Shown here: piece after piece, positions 1 to 12,652 of the stretch
Layout of the letters: every line of letters starts with the position of its first letter
How positions within the stretch are numbered: position 1 is the first letter of the stretch
Source: Promerops cafer
Lineage: Eukaryota; Chordata; Aves; Passeriformes; Nectariniidae
Reading direction: 5' to 3'
DNA length: 64,000 nt
NCBI GenBank assembly: GCA_013398275.1
Contig: VZSE01009986.1
Location: 889,043-953,042, forward strand
The notes under the pieces: model-generated
Told to the model about the DNA's origin: nothing
Database searches by the model: none
What the model saw: only the letters and a program-made list of their open reading frames with translations
Made by a program: the position numbers and the translations under genes

Positions 1-70
1 AGATCCCTGGCGGCTGCGGGGCCGGTCCCGGTCCCGGTCCCGGGGGGCTGTGGGCGCTGCCCGGGGCCCT

Positions 71-90
71 GGGCAGGGCAGGGCAGGGCA
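71..90 (+). repeat. (GGGCA)4 with canonical G-quadruplex pattern
   Basis: Four GGG runs separated by two-base CA loops (GGGCAGGGCAGGGCAGGG) satisfy the standard G3+N1-7 quadruplex rule on the plus strand. It is embedded in GC-rich simple repeats at the very left edge of the window. Confidence 0.85.
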
Positions 91-251
91 GCCCCCGGCG
101 CTGTCTGTCTGTCTGTCTGTCCCATGGCTCGGGGCCCTGCCAGTTGGCACGCCTGGGCCAGGAAGCTGTCAGTTCCAATCAGGGCCCGGCCCTGCAGCCC
201 TATTAAAGAAGTCTTGCTGGTTAAGGGGCGGCCACTGTTTCCAAAGCATGG

Positions 252-299
252 GAAGAAGAAGAAAAAAAAAAAAAAAAAGAAAAAAAAAAGGGGAAAAAA
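252..299. repeat. A-rich low-complexity tract
   Basis: A nearly pure A/G tract of roughly 48 bases contains runs of 17 and 9 A. It may be an old retroposon tail or simple sequence; no associated element was recognised. Lysine-rich or phenylalanine-rich frames over it are artefacts. Confidence 0.85.
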
Positions 300-1396
300 G
301 GGCTCTGCTTTCCTTAGATTTGAGCTGGCAACTTTCACTGACTGGAGTTTTCAAGGAGCTATGAATGAGCCTAACAAAGGAGTTCTGTGGCCAGTTTCTG
401 GCTGAAATCCATGTCAACAGTTTTTAAGGTCACAGGTCACACTAACTAACATTTATTCCCAGCAGACCCCGCTCTAAACACAAGCTGTAAGTAGTACAAA
501 TTTGGAATTTTTCTGTAATCCCTTGAGATATTCCTGATCCTTCCACATGTTTCTGCTCAATTAAAAACAATTCTCACTTTGCACCACAAGAGAGGCCCCT
601 GCTCAGAAATCTTATTCTGTCCTAAGAATAAATGGACAAAGACTGCAATCAAAGGGAAGGAAAGGGGGGAGGAGAGGAACTCACAACAAATCACACCAAA
701 AACCTCAAATAACTCCATACAGAATCACATTCAGTTAGTTACATTTTCTGCCATCTGTCACAAACTATTATGGATTCATTTCTTTTTATCTTAGAAAAAG
801 AGTGGTGCAGAGCTCAGCTATTTTGGCCGAGAGGGATTTCCACACAAATGTTTCTGCATTTCACTTCAAAAGAATGATTTCAGTTTGGGTACAAAACCTG
901 AATAACCCAAGAAAAACTTCAAATTCAGTCAAACTGAAATCAGAGTTGCACATGGGACCTTTGCAAACCAGTAACTTTGCCCAGGAAGTCTGTGAACTAA
1001 AGCAAAATTACACAAACTTGGGTTTTTTCTTTTTAAATAAAAGACCATAGTTCTTCAATAAATCCAGAACTATCTACACTGTTCTCCCCCAAAAGCCCAT
1101 GTGAAATCTGATGCAAAATGAGAGTGAAACAATAAAAATTCAGCATCTTAACGTATAGCTATTAGGATTTATCCCACTGCAGCTGAAATCCTGAAATAAA
1201 GTCTTAGAAAGAAAAGACATTTGGGTGTGAAACTCCAAAATTAGAACATAGAATTTGATGACTGGAAATCAGCTTTTACTGTACTGTAAACAAAATAATT
1301 CAAAAGCACATTTTAAGTTTTGTACCATATTTCATTGAAAAAGGTAGTCTGGAATTCCAATTTCCCTGAGAGATGTGGGTGTGTGCCATGAGAACT

Positions 1397-1837
1397 CACC
1401 TGGGCTCAGACCCCAAACCCTCCGCGGTCTGTCCCTCACCTGGGCTCGCCCCCAAACCCTCCGGGGAGGGGTCAGTCCCTCACCTGGGCTCGCCCCCAAA
1501 CCCTCCGGGGAGGGGTCAGTCCCTCACCTGCGCTCGCCCCCAAACCCTCCGGGGAGGGGTCAGTCCCTCACCTGGGCTCAGACCCCAAACCCTCCGGGGA
1601 GGGGTCAGTCCCTCACCTGCGCTCGCCCCCAAACCCTCCGGGGAGGGGTCAGTCCCTCACCTGGGCTCAGACCCCAAACCCTCCGGGGAGGGGTCAGTCC
1701 CTCACCTGGGCTCGCCCCCAAACCCTCCGGGGAGGGGTCAGTCCCTCACCTGCGCTCGCCCCCAAACCCTCCGGGGAGGGGTCAGTCCCTCACCTGGGCT
1801 CGCCCCCAAACCCTCCGCGGTCTGTCCCTCACCTGGG
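1397..1837. repeat. Minisatellite, 44-45 bp unit, 10 copies
   Basis: The unit begins CACCTGGGCTCGCCCCCAAA and ends CCCTCC...GGGGTCAGTCCCT. Ten units run from 1397 to 1829, followed by a stub CACCTGGG. Three head variants occur (GGGCTCG, TGCGCTCG and GGGCTCAGA). The first and last units share a shorter tail (CCGCGGTCTGTCCCT in place of CCGGGGAGGGGTCAGTCCCT), so the array seems to have expanded from the inside. It lies in intron 5 of DENND1A. Two overlapping frames of about 205 codons run through it and are repeat artefacts. Confidence 0.97.
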
Positions 1838-1855
1838 CCGTACCTGCGCCCCCGC

Positions 1856-1869
1856 GCGCCCTCTGCTGG
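1856..1869 (-). promoter_or_regulatory. Candidate CTCF core site
   Basis: The minus strand reads CCAGCAGAGGGCGC, which fits the CTCF core consensus CCASYAGRKGGC at every position. It sits 20 bp beyond the minisatellite in a short CpG-rich stretch (about 1840-1950). A motif match alone does not prove occupancy. Confidence 0.5.
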
Positions 1870-3644
1870 CGCCGCCGCCGCAGCGCAGCCGCTCCGGGTC
1901 ACCCCAGCCGGGCCCCGCAGCTTCACCTCGAGCGACAAATGCGGGGCAGGGAAGAGGAACCCGAAGAAGAGAGGCAGGTTCGACACTGAATAGAGTGGCT
2001 CTACATTGAGGACAACCACAGCACACCCGGAAAAGCAGGTTTCAAAGTTATCAGAGAGTTCATCAATCTGTGTGGGCTACTACGGCAGGAAAAACACTGC
2101 GGTAACTACCTCAAAAGCAGGTTTCTAAGCAGTATTGGTTAAAACAGTCAAAGTAGTTCCCTGCCACATGGAATTGCCTCTCTGCTGGCCACAGGATAAC
2201 CCCACTGCTACTGAGCTCCAAGAGGTGCCTCGCTGTGCTCTGCATCCACAGGGAAAAGCCTCTGGGTCACTTCAAAGCTCAAGTCCAGACCCCGACTTCT
2301 GGCCCTCGAGTACTTTCTTTCCTTCCAGAACATTGCAAAGATTTTTTTAAGCGCTCTCTGAGTGAAAAGAATTTCTTTTTTCTGCTGTTTCTCTTCAATT
2401 ACTGATATAAACATGTGATGATTTTTCACCTCCAAACCATTTTATCATGGCCAGATCCATAAAATCTCTGATAAGCCTGTGAATATCATCTCTAGTAATA
2501 AACACCACCACTTAGTTCTTATACTGTTGCTGAGCATAACAAGGAATACTTGAAGCTTGCTGCCACCCAATCTGTAATTTAAAAACCATTAAACAAACAT
2601 TGTTTTCATCCTCATTTGCTTTTACTCACCATTCTCACATTTTTCAGTATGTTTTCCCCCACCCATTTACCATGCACCATCCTTCGGTACATAAAGGACA
2701 CTGAGAAGATTTACATCAATAATGGGAGCTGCAGTCCTGGGAATAGAGGAAGTGATTTCATGTATTGTTGATTTACACTCCTTATTATCCTCTAAAACTT
2801 GCATGAACTTGCATTAATGATGAACTTTCTTCTTCTCATCAGTGAACAGGAGAAAGAAGCAACAGGAAGGAAGTGAAGACTCCCAATTCATCCACTGTGG
2901 TTGGTTTTTTTTTGGTTATGAGTTGAAGCAGAAGGCATTTAACTACAACAGAACTCCTCCATTTCTTCCTGGCACTCACTCAACATAAGGGAGCTGACAG
3001 CAAAGAACTCTTATCCAGGAGAGATCAAGAACAGACCCAGACTATTCCTCATTCAGGTTTTCTGTTCAAAACTGTGTTTCTCCTTTAATTTGACATTAAT
3101 CAGGCAAAGTTACCCTCTGTAAGCAGACACTGCCCACATGAGACTGATGGAATCAGCACCCGACTGCACAGGGGAGCAGCTCTGTGGGAAGAGCTGGGAA
3201 ACACCTTCCTGCCTGCAGGATACAGTCCCTGCTGCTGGACTGCCAGAGCTAATAATAGCTGAAGTGTCTGCTACAGCAAAGACAGAATGGAAGAAGATAC
3301 TGAGCAAACACCTGTCACTCTTCCTCAATTAGGAATTTGGGTAGATCTCACCATTTCTCTAAATATTACGCTCCCATTCCATGGCATTGCTGTGTGCAGC
3401 CCCCTGCAAGGAGAGGTGACCTTGCACTTTGCAATGTCCCCCCCTGGAATGCTTCAGAGAGGCCCATCCAGTCAGACACACCCAGGGTCCCACCCTCAGG
3501 TGCCCCACATGGGACAAAGAAGTTCCTCTGTCCTCACCCTGGTTGTGTCCCGTGCAAAGCCAGCCAGGGATGGCCCTGACAGACGTGTCCAGCTGCTCAC
3601 AGAGCGGTGTCCTCATTTGGGAGGCTTCAGCCCCAGCTGTGCTG

Positions 3645-3736
3645 TCACCTCCCTGGCTGGCTACCTGGGCTACTGTCAGTAGTACCTGACTGACTACCTC
3701 CTCAGTCACCTCTGTGCTGGCTACCTGGGCTACTGT
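3645..3736. repeat. 60-bp tandem duplication, about 1.5 copies
   Basis: A segment starting GTCACCTC and ending GCTGGCTACCTGGGCTACTG occurs at 3645-3676 and again at 3705-3736, exactly 60 bp apart. The sequence between also contains shorter echoes (CTGACTGACTACC). No coding role is visible. Confidence 0.8.
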
Positions 3737-4496
3737 TCCTAAATTTCCAATTCCTCGTGAAGACACAAAAAGCAGGAAGTAGAAGACAGGCAATTCTTAA
3801 ATTTGTTTAAAACAAGACAGACCATTTGCCACATGACAATCTTCAATCCATGGAAGTTCTTAATGGAACTAAAATATTGGTAGACATAAAAATTTACCTT
3901 ACTGGCATAATTTCCTGTGGCAAATATAAATAAAAAATTCTGGACTGTATTCCAACATGGCTGTGGGAGGTTATCAAAAACTACTCTGACAGAGCCTCTT
4001 GGCCCATTTTCTGTGAAATGCATAGTTCCAGCTTCCATTGAGTCTTTATCATGCCAAACTTCACAACACCCTCGACAGGACAGAGGAAAGCTCACACATA
4101 CAAACTTTAGGGCTGTGGAGAGCATCAGTGACATTCTCTGAGTTACCAACAGATGTTCCGTTAATAAAACTTGCATGTACAAATGTCCACAAAATGTCTT
4201 AACAAGATCAGTTGTGACAGCTAAAGATAACAGCTGCCATCATGCTATGTCATATCAAATTACTGCAAAGAGGCTTTTTTCCACATTGTTAACTCCAGAA
4301 CGTTGACTACAAACAAATACAGTTATCTACAGAGGAACTCCAAGTGCAAGGGATTTTGCACCACTTGTGCAGAAGAGCAGTGACTTTGAGGACCAGATAG
4401 GGAAATAACTCTGAACAGCTGGAAATGGTAATTGCATGTAACTGCAAAGTCAAACACTGCTCCTGCAGTCAGCCAGAAGCCAAGCCACAGACCTAC

Positions 4497-4616
4497 CTTA
4501 GGATACAGAAGCAGCTCTTGGCCCCCGAAGATAAGCGACAGAAACCAAACCTCTGCTTGCTGTCAATGTCTGTGAGCACAAACGTGAAGTTCTGCCCAAC
4601 TTGGTTAATGGCATGG
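4497..4616 (-). CDS. DENND1A: DENND1A exon 5 (residues 61-101, uDENN)
   Basis: This 120-nt exon has acceptor TTGCTCTCTGTTTCCAG and strong donor AAG|GTAGGT on the minus strand. After completing S61 it encodes HAINQVGQNFTFVLTDID, then SKQRFGFCRLSSG and AKSCFCIL, ending two bases into codon 101. GQNFTFVLTD and KQRFGFCRLSSGAKSCFC are strongly conserved DENND1A beta-strand segments of the uDENN lobe. HAINQ at the exon start replaces LTVSQ of mammals (remembered), again without a length change. It is the last coding exon I can place; exon 6 should lie beyond the left edge. Confidence 0.97.
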
Positions 4617-7425
4617 CTGGAAACAGAGAGCAAGAGAGAAAAATTACTGCTGAGCTAACTCTGTATCAAGTATCACATCCAAGTCATTGAACCTATAACA
4701 TTTCCTCTTTCAGCAGAGTTTTTTTGAGAAATTAACTAAAAAAGTATGCACCCTCCAGAACCTTAAATATGCTTGATGAGGGAGGAGTGGGGGGGTTGTG
4801 GGGTTTTTTCCCATTTTTAAGTGTGGAAGGATACTAATAATGAGTTTATCTTTAAAAGAAAATGATTCTGACTATCAACCAGCAACCAACCCCATGTTCT
4901 CTCATATAACCCAAAATATTTCTAATTATAGGAAATTAAGACTTATTTCAGGTCACGTTCTAGGGGTTTTTTAGGTTTCTGAGAACTGACAAATCTGATT
5001 TGCACTGACATGCAGCTTTACAAGTCACTCCTACCAACTGCAACAAATATCCTGGTAAATTCAACGCCATTTAACTAACAGTCACAGGCCTTAAAATATT
5101 CTCTTCTATGATGCCACATGCAAAAAAACAGTTTTTGTGGGAGAGTACACACCCAGTGCCTAGAGGAAACAAAGGAAAAACAGACTTGCAGAAATAAAAG
5201 CTGGATCCAAATGGGAAAGATGTCACTGACCAGCTTAGAAAGAAGAATCCTTCAGTAGATTCCAAACAGGGAGGGAAAAACATGCAGTGATGAAGATGAA
5301 CAAAAGGACAGATATTTAAAGCATTCCAGTAGTCTGAGAATTAGCCAGTGTAAGTACTATCATCCTCCTGAAATCTAAATGTCAGCAGAGCAACTACTTC
5401 CATAAACCACACTGAGCTGCTGGGGATACCCAAAAAATCCCTCACTGGTGGTGTGTTTTATCTGTAAAGCTTGGATGTAATGTTACTATGGTGATTTTAG
5501 TATGGTGTTTTAAAAGGGGATTATATGCTTAATTTTAACAAGGTTGAGAGCAGAGCGTGTGTGAGAAATAGCATTCGAGCTGACAATTAAAATTATGGAA
5601 CGGGGGAAAAAACACGTTTCATTAGCAGCAGGAAGAAGCTTGTTTATTAAACAACTCAGACAAGCTGGTGGGTTCCTCCAGAGCAAACCTAGAGGGTCCT
5701 GCATTCATGTGACCTGGAGAAACCAAACCTTGCTGACAGGTCTTGCTCAAGTTTCGGTGCCAGTTCTTCACAGGGAAGGATAAACTTCCCAACATAAAAA
5801 GTGTTCTTCCTAAGATTTTAGTATCAACCCTTCAGATTCCCAGCTCTGCTTCCAAATGGGCAGAAGGTCTACTTAGAGCCTTGCAGGATGGAAGCAACAT
5901 AAATCTCTTTCTAACAGGGCAGAGAGAAGTTAGGGCTGGAGGAAAGGGGGGAGAGGAGGAGTGATTTCCATAAAATCCCCCCCAGCACCTACACCTGACT
6001 AACACAATCCTGGCAGGGAGCAGGACCAAGGAGCAGCTCTGCACTCCTGCAGCTGGAGAAGAGCCTCTGCCTCATTCCACCATCACAACAGCAGAAAACT
6101 CCTGGTCCATTGCCTGAAGGAATGGCCAACCAGTCCCTGGGGTTCTGACCAGTGGCCACAACACATGAACAGAATCAATGTAAAAAGAATGGAGTGTCTG
6201 TGCCACTGAGAGCCAGAACCTCCAGTGTGTTTTTACATCCTGAAGAGAAGGAGCACAAGCATCTCCTTCAACTGCCACAGCCTGAGCCTGGGGTGTGCTC
6301 TGCCTCCTGCAGAGTGGGAAGTCCATTCTCCACCTGAAATTATTAAGTATGTTCTGGGTGACAATGTCTCCTTTATGTTCAAACTGGTTGGCTTGCAGTC
6401 TTTCAGTGACAGTCTGTGATATTCAGACAAACAAGTGGATCCAGAAATGGGAATCACTTTTCATTATGTTCTCATTTGCACCCCATATGGGTTTTCAGTG
6501 TTCTATTTTTCAAAATGTTATATTGCTGAGGAAAACCAAAAACAACAAAACAAACAAAATCCCTAGGTACAATAAATCTACACACAGAAAGCATAAATAT
6601 TTCTAGTAGAAACAAATACATGAGAAAAATGTATGAGTATTTCCCTGCTTTCACCCCTTAGGAAATGAAAAGGATGAGCAATAAAACAGGGATTCCAAAT
6701 TCTAAAATGAGAAAAAGACTTGCAGCAGTTTAATCACAGTAAAGGCCAATTCCCTCAACCCAAACCATTCTGTGCCTCAGCTGATGAAGACAAGTCATTC
6801 TGACCAATTAAGTGATGCTCAGAGATGAGATGAGCACTGGTGCAGCCTCTTAAAATTTCAATTGTTGTTCTTTTCATGAAACCATCAAGAACAACTCACA
6901 GTAAATGCAAAACTATAAAAGTTCCACAGTTTCCTAAATTACAGGGAGGAAATATTCTCAGATCGTCTCACATTCACTTTACAATTTCCCCCCCAAAATC
7001 AGAAGTCACCTTAAGTAGCTGCCAAGAAAAGCACCAGCATTCCAGCAACAAGAGGCCTTTAAATATAAAGCCTTTCATTAATTGTTCCACCCAAATTTTG
7101 GCAATTAAGAAATAAAATGCACAAGCAGACAAAGCTTTGATATTAATATGCATATTGGACAATTCCTACCCAAGCATTGCGCAAAAGTCAAACAAAACGC
7201 CCTCACAGTGCTGCCACCAAACAACTCCAACTTTTAAAACTTCTTTTTGTTTCATGGTGCCCATAAAAACCCCAGGAAAAAGTGATTCGGAGACTATAAT
7301 TTGCACTCAGGTGCTTTAAGTCCCAGTCACACAGACAGAATACTATGAATGGTATGGCTTTTATTTTCTACAAGGGTTTTATTGACAAGCTTATTTTCTT
7401 GTAAAGTTTGAAAAGCTAACAATAC
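4617..7425 (-). other. DENND1A intron 4
   Basis: This 2.8 kb AT-rich intron has no recognised repeat family or exon. A G-rich stretch at 4780-4803 can form a quadruplex on the plus (template) strand about 165 bp from the exon 5 acceptor. Small open frames of 60-104 codons are chance frames. Confidence 0.85.
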
Positions 7426-7475
7426 CTGTCCACGTAGAAGGGGAAACAAAACTTGGTCAGAGTCTGTAGAACTTC
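7426..7475 (-). CDS. DENND1A: DENND1A exon 4 (residues 45-61, uDENN)
   Basis: This 50-nt exon is preceded on the minus strand by a long polypyrimidine tract (about 9 T followed by CCTCTCTCTCTCTACAG) and followed by donor GTATTG. It encodes EVLQTLTKFCFPFYVD plus AG, the first two bases of S61. The hydrophobic KFCFPF core is characteristic of the uDENN domain in the DENND1 family. Frame continuity with exon 3 (phase 0) and exon 5 (AG + C = S) is exact. I see no disruption. Confidence 0.97.
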
Positions 7476-10400
7476 CTGTAGAGAGAGAGAGGAAAAAAAA
7501 AGATAATTTATACATCTACGGGGACCAATAAATCTAATATTAACCACATCACACAATTTCACAACTTTGCCCTGAAGAAATAAGAGACAGATGAAGAAAT
7601 ATGGGCTTTATCAATTACATGGAAGTAGTACCAGGCAGTCAATCATGTGAAATAATAAACATGATCAAACTTCATTAAAAATGAAAAATTAATCAAGATT
7701 CACACATGGGCAGGCAGCAGGAGCCATCCAGCAATTCTCCAAAGAGGAGGAGGAGGTTGGGTTGTTGAGTGTTAACACCTCTCTGGGGACAGTCCCTACC
7801 CTGACCATATGGATCGGAGTGAATAACACCAAACCACATGGGCCTGGCCTGGCAGGACCACTTCTGCTGGCACAGCTTTTGACTGTTACCTAGGAACAGA
7901 GGTCTGGGGGATTAGAGAACACCTCCTAACATCAGCAAGATAAATAACAAAAGATGAAGCCAATAGGTCTCATAGCAGGAATGTTTAATGTTGCCTGCTG
8001 CTATTAGAAAGGAAATCTCAGAGTTAAAAGACTGATTAAAATAATGTGTATTAAAATTGATACAGATTGTTTAACCTATAAACCATTTTCTAGAAGTTGC
8101 AAAACAGCACCACAAACAGAAAAGCGTTTAAGCATGAGAGCAAAGAAAAAAATGAAAAGTGAAAACATGATCAGCAAATAAATAATTTTCAACTCTACAA
8201 CATTAAACAAATACAGTCACTAAGGAGGCAAAACCAGAAACACATTAAGTCCCAAAACAGTTGTGTTCATAGACAAAAGCAAACCATTAGATCTTCAAAA
8301 TTTGAATTCTGTAACCCACAAGACACCGTAAAGTTCTCTCAGTTTGCAGATCTTTCCTACAGCCAATTCATTGCTCATTCTCCTTCACACTTCAATATTT
8401 CAGGTCCTGAAGTGTAAATTCTATTTCGGCTTTCAGAACCCAGAACAAACAACAAACCCTCTGATAAAATCAACTTTTCTGACCAATAGCAATAAATTAT
8501 CATCAATAACTAAATAGATGCTTCTCGCTTCATTTATTTCTAAGCCAAATGCCATCATTCCCAAATAAACTCCATCAATCTAATAACCTCTCCAGTGAAG
8601 CACAAAACATATTGACTCCCTTGCAGGAACATGTTCCTCCTGCATAATTCAAACAAGCACAGCCCATCCTGAGCCGTGGTTTCAGGCTCAACTGCTCACA
8701 CTCTTCTTTGGAGGTTTCTTGACAACTAAAATGTGGCAAGTTCTGAGGATTTCAGGCAAAAACAGATATGGAAACTTTGACTTCTTGACAGTTTATTGAT
8801 AGATTATTTAACAACCTCCTGTTTTTAAAGAACAAGAAAGGATCTATTGAACAATGCCATGTAGAGCAAAGACGTCTCCTCCTTTGAATTGCAGCAGGAA
8901 ACTTGGAAAGGAGCTATGTAGATTGCAGAGTAAACTCTGCAGAAATCTCTATTTTGATACAAAATAAAGCCTTGATAGTAAAGGTCTCATTAATATGATC
9001 GGGTTCCCCCTGGTGCAGAATCTCACTGACTTTCACAAGCTGAACAACTCCAATTGCTCAGGCACAAAAACTGCATCTGGACAAATTTTAACTACTACAC
9101 AGCGGTCCTTTGCCACAACTGAAATCTTACAGTGCAAAATGGCAACAAACAAACAAACAAAACCCACAAAAGAGCTCTAAAATCATGATATTATAATATC
9201 AGGAGAACAAAGTGCCTGTATCTTTTTTGGCCTTATCAATACACACGGTCCTCAAAATAATGACTTTATCTATTTTTTCAGAGACAAAATCATACAGATA
9301 CATAAAATTCTGAAATAAAATAGTGGTAGAAGACAAGGCCATCAGTCACCTCAAAATGGCAGAATATATTATCTCCATTATTTTGATGACTTGAATAATT
9401 CCTGTAACTTCAAGTAAAATCATTCCCATAATAAAACATTCAGCATTTCATCAGCACTGTGTCACTGGAAAAGTGCATTACTCAGAACTTACTCTGCACT
9501 TGTTCCTTGATATTTACAGCTTCCTAAATGCAGCAATGTTCACGTAAACATATATTGGCTCTGTACCGCTCTAAATTGCCTTTTCTTTTAAAGAAAGATT
9601 TTACAGTGATAGTATTATCTGGCTTTTGCAATATCATTGGACATAATTTGCCATTCATTATACACCAATTCTTCTCTGGCTCGATTCACAACCAAAAAAC
9701 CTGAGACTAGCACAGGTTAACTGCAGACTTATTTTTCAATGGTAATGAATAAAAGAATATAAATACCATATATAGAATTAGTTTTTAATTAGGAAAACTG
9801 CTGATCTTTTGCGTGTAAGAAAAACAGTTACTGGAGACCTATTCCATTTTTGCTCAAGTTGCAAGCTTGTTACTCTAAATATAATGCTGCTTTTTTAAAA
9901 TTCTTTAAATACTCCTCAGTTTGAAAGATAAGCAATACCTACATCATTCATATACAACGTTCTAACCAGCCTCTATAGGTGGGTTATTACTTACGACCTA
10001 GAAAATTCTTCATTTCTTTATGATTTCAGACAAAACAAAACCTAGAATCACTCCATGTCAACATCATATAATCTTTTTTTTTTTACCCAACATGAAGCAC
10101 AGAGGAAGTATCAATAGTCTGTTTTCTTATTTTATTCCCTTATGGCTATTTTCCTAAAGAAAAACCTGCATAAATGCCTGTAAAGCAAAAGCCCCTAAAA
10201 AGAAGACCAGAACCCCCCCAGCAGTGCAGGACAGGCAGCTGATCAACGTAAATTACCCGGGAGCTGCCGCCGGGGTCTCCAGGGGACCACGCGCCAGTTT
10301 TCTGGATCAATCCCCAAGTTTATATTTTCACAAATCTTTTTACATGCAGTTTGATTTTTAACATTTTAATGAGCAAAAAGTGCATCTCCAGCAGCCAGTC

Positions 10401-12652
10401 ACCAGAGCTAAAGTGCAGGGCATGAACCGTGTCCCGGGGGATCCGGCGCAGCCGCGGCACCGGGGGCTGCAGCACAGGCACCACCTGGCTCCCCGTCCCA
10501 AGGTTCCAACTCTTTTCATAATCAAAACACTGCTGACATTATAAACCCCACATGGGTTTTCTAAAATCCTTCCCAATCAATAAAGCCAGTACATAACTTA
10601 TCGGAGACAACACAGAGCTCATTGATTAAGTTTGGTTTCAGTAGCAAAGTTTTCAAAATAAATGAGGCAGGAACACTGCGCTCAGCCCTTTTGTGTCACA
10701 GCCACCTCTGAAGGTGAGGCAGGCTCTGCAAGGCTTTCCTACACACACAGGACAGACTTGGAAAGCCAGGCTGGGAAATACACACAATACACGCCGGGCT
10801 CGTGTCCCAAACCATCTCTCTGTTGCAACCAAACAGTAAAGAAAGCTCAACAATGCTGAAAAAATGTGCACATTCACTTGTGAATTTAATATGCAAGCTG
10901 TAGCTGAAGTCTTTTTTATTTTTAAACACTTCACCGTATGCTCCCACTTCCAAATCAACAGAACAACTTCAGATTCTCTTAAATACAGTGGGTTGCTTCA
11001 GTTCTGCTCAAATGAACATCACTAACAAATATCCCACGTGCAGCTGCAATTAAATAAAACTGCACTGATAAATGATGTGCAAATGGCTGGGCTAGAGAAG
11101 GGTCTGCTGCAAAGTATCTGCTCCTAGAAAGATGCTCAAGACACCAGAGTTGCAAAGGGGAACAAGAAGTGTAGGGAGAAGTTGGACAGAAAAGAAATTA
11201 AAATATTGGAAGATCTGTGAAAAATGCTGAATGATTAAGGTATGATACTCACATAGGAATGTTAGTCAGAGCAGGGAAACAACACACCACACAAACCAAC
11301 AGGTTGGGAACCTGTAATGGAAAACCTGAGGGAAACCCAGATGAAATCGGAAGGACCACCCAGAGCAGAGACTGGACCTTTAGCTGTGGATCCTGGAGGG
11401 GAGGGGCAAAGGAAGGAACCCAAAACCCCAACAAGTATATGTTACAAGAGAACAGAGCATGGCCAGTGAGAGGAGTTTTCCATGGAGAAGAGATGACTCT
11501 ATGATGAAAAAGGTGGATTGCTGTTTCATTTCCTTGCCCTTACAGCTGAGGCAAAGTACAGCTGAGGCTGCTGCAAACGAAACGCTGCACAGAGAGGGTG
11601 GGAATACAAATACTTTTCATCTTACCCATCTTGAAAGGCCATCTGAACCCAGCAAACCAGCACGAAACACTCCCTCTGCCATGGAGGGACACCAAGAGAC
11701 TTCCAAGAACATCAACAGACTGAGGAAGGATGGAGGAGAAACTGGAGAACAAGGAGGGCCCAGAAGAGAAATGCACCCAACCTCATGGGCTCAGGGTATG
11801 TGAGCACAGGGAACAGCATCCCCACTTGACCAGTGAGCAACTGCTCGTGACTATTGCTCCTCAGAAGTAGCATCAAATTTAAACACTACAGAAATGTTAA
11901 TATAGCATTAAAAAGTGCTAAGAGATTAACTGGAGCAAAATATTATCCAGTTAAATTTGGGTTGTCCATTAATCACTCCTATACCCACAGAATGGTAAAG
12001 TGCTCTTATATTTAATTCATCTATTTGGATAATTTTAAGCTAACAATTAATTAAATGATCCACTGCAAGGGAATAACAGGTTTAAGAATTCAAAACGTAA
12101 ACAATAACCTTAAACCCAAAATTTCTCTAAGTTTTAAAGGTTTTTCTAGTTTTGAGAAAACTGGTACAACACAGATTCTTTTTTAAAAATCATTGCTTGT
12201 TTAAAATATTTATGTCAAATTTCATATTGCATTGATTTTGCAATAAAATCTTTTTATGCCTTATATCAGTACTGAGCATTCCTGAATTTTGTAATGTAAT
12301 AAATATTTTAAGAAATTATTTTCAACAGTTCTGCAAAAGAATGTTCTACGCCCAAAAAAATCTGGACATAATTTGCTCAATAAAATGACTTTAAATTGCC
12401 CGATTTTAGTTTTATCTCTACTTTTCTAATTCTACTGGTATTCCAATACAGCTTTATAGCACTAGATTATTCATTTGTTCTGTGTTCCAGAAATCCATCA
12501 GCTCTTTCTGAGCAATTCTAAAGCTTGAATTAGGGGAGGGTTTTTCTCCCAAAGTCGCCTGTCCCTGTCTGAGGGTCAGCAGAGGAACAGGGCCATACAA
12601 AATAACATGATTTCATTGAAGGTAACTGATTGTTCTCAGGAAAACGCCATTT

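Larger units (their letters stand above)
1..4496 (-). other. DENND1A intron 5 (partial, 3' part outside the window)
   Basis: This stretch is non-coding. The first 120 bases are GC-rich simple sequence: (GGTCCC)3 at 23-42, (GGGCA)4 at 71-90 and (CTGT)5 at 101-120. An A-rich tract lies at 252-299. The 44-bp minisatellite and CTCF-like site lie at 1.4-1.9 kb. A 60-bp direct repeat (about 1.5 copies; CTACCTGGGCTACTGT at 3661 and 3721) lies at 3645-3736. No exon 6 candidate was found. The rest is unique-looking AT-rich intron. Confidence 0.8.

Noticed and set aside
1373..1993. Overlapping frames of about 205 codons on the plus strand, proline/glycine-rich
   Set aside because: They run through the 44-bp minisatellite; two different frames are open at once because the repeat lacks stops. 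No promoter, splice or family support.
3739..4182. 147-codon minus-strand frame in intron 5
   Set aside because: No similarity to the expected DENND1A exon 6, no acceptor or donor pair in the right phase, and no known domain.
1..4496. Search for DENND1A exon 6 (YLPWFEVFYK type) on the minus strand
   Set aside because: No segment with this coding potential and flanking splice sites was found; the exon is presumed to lie beyond the left edge.
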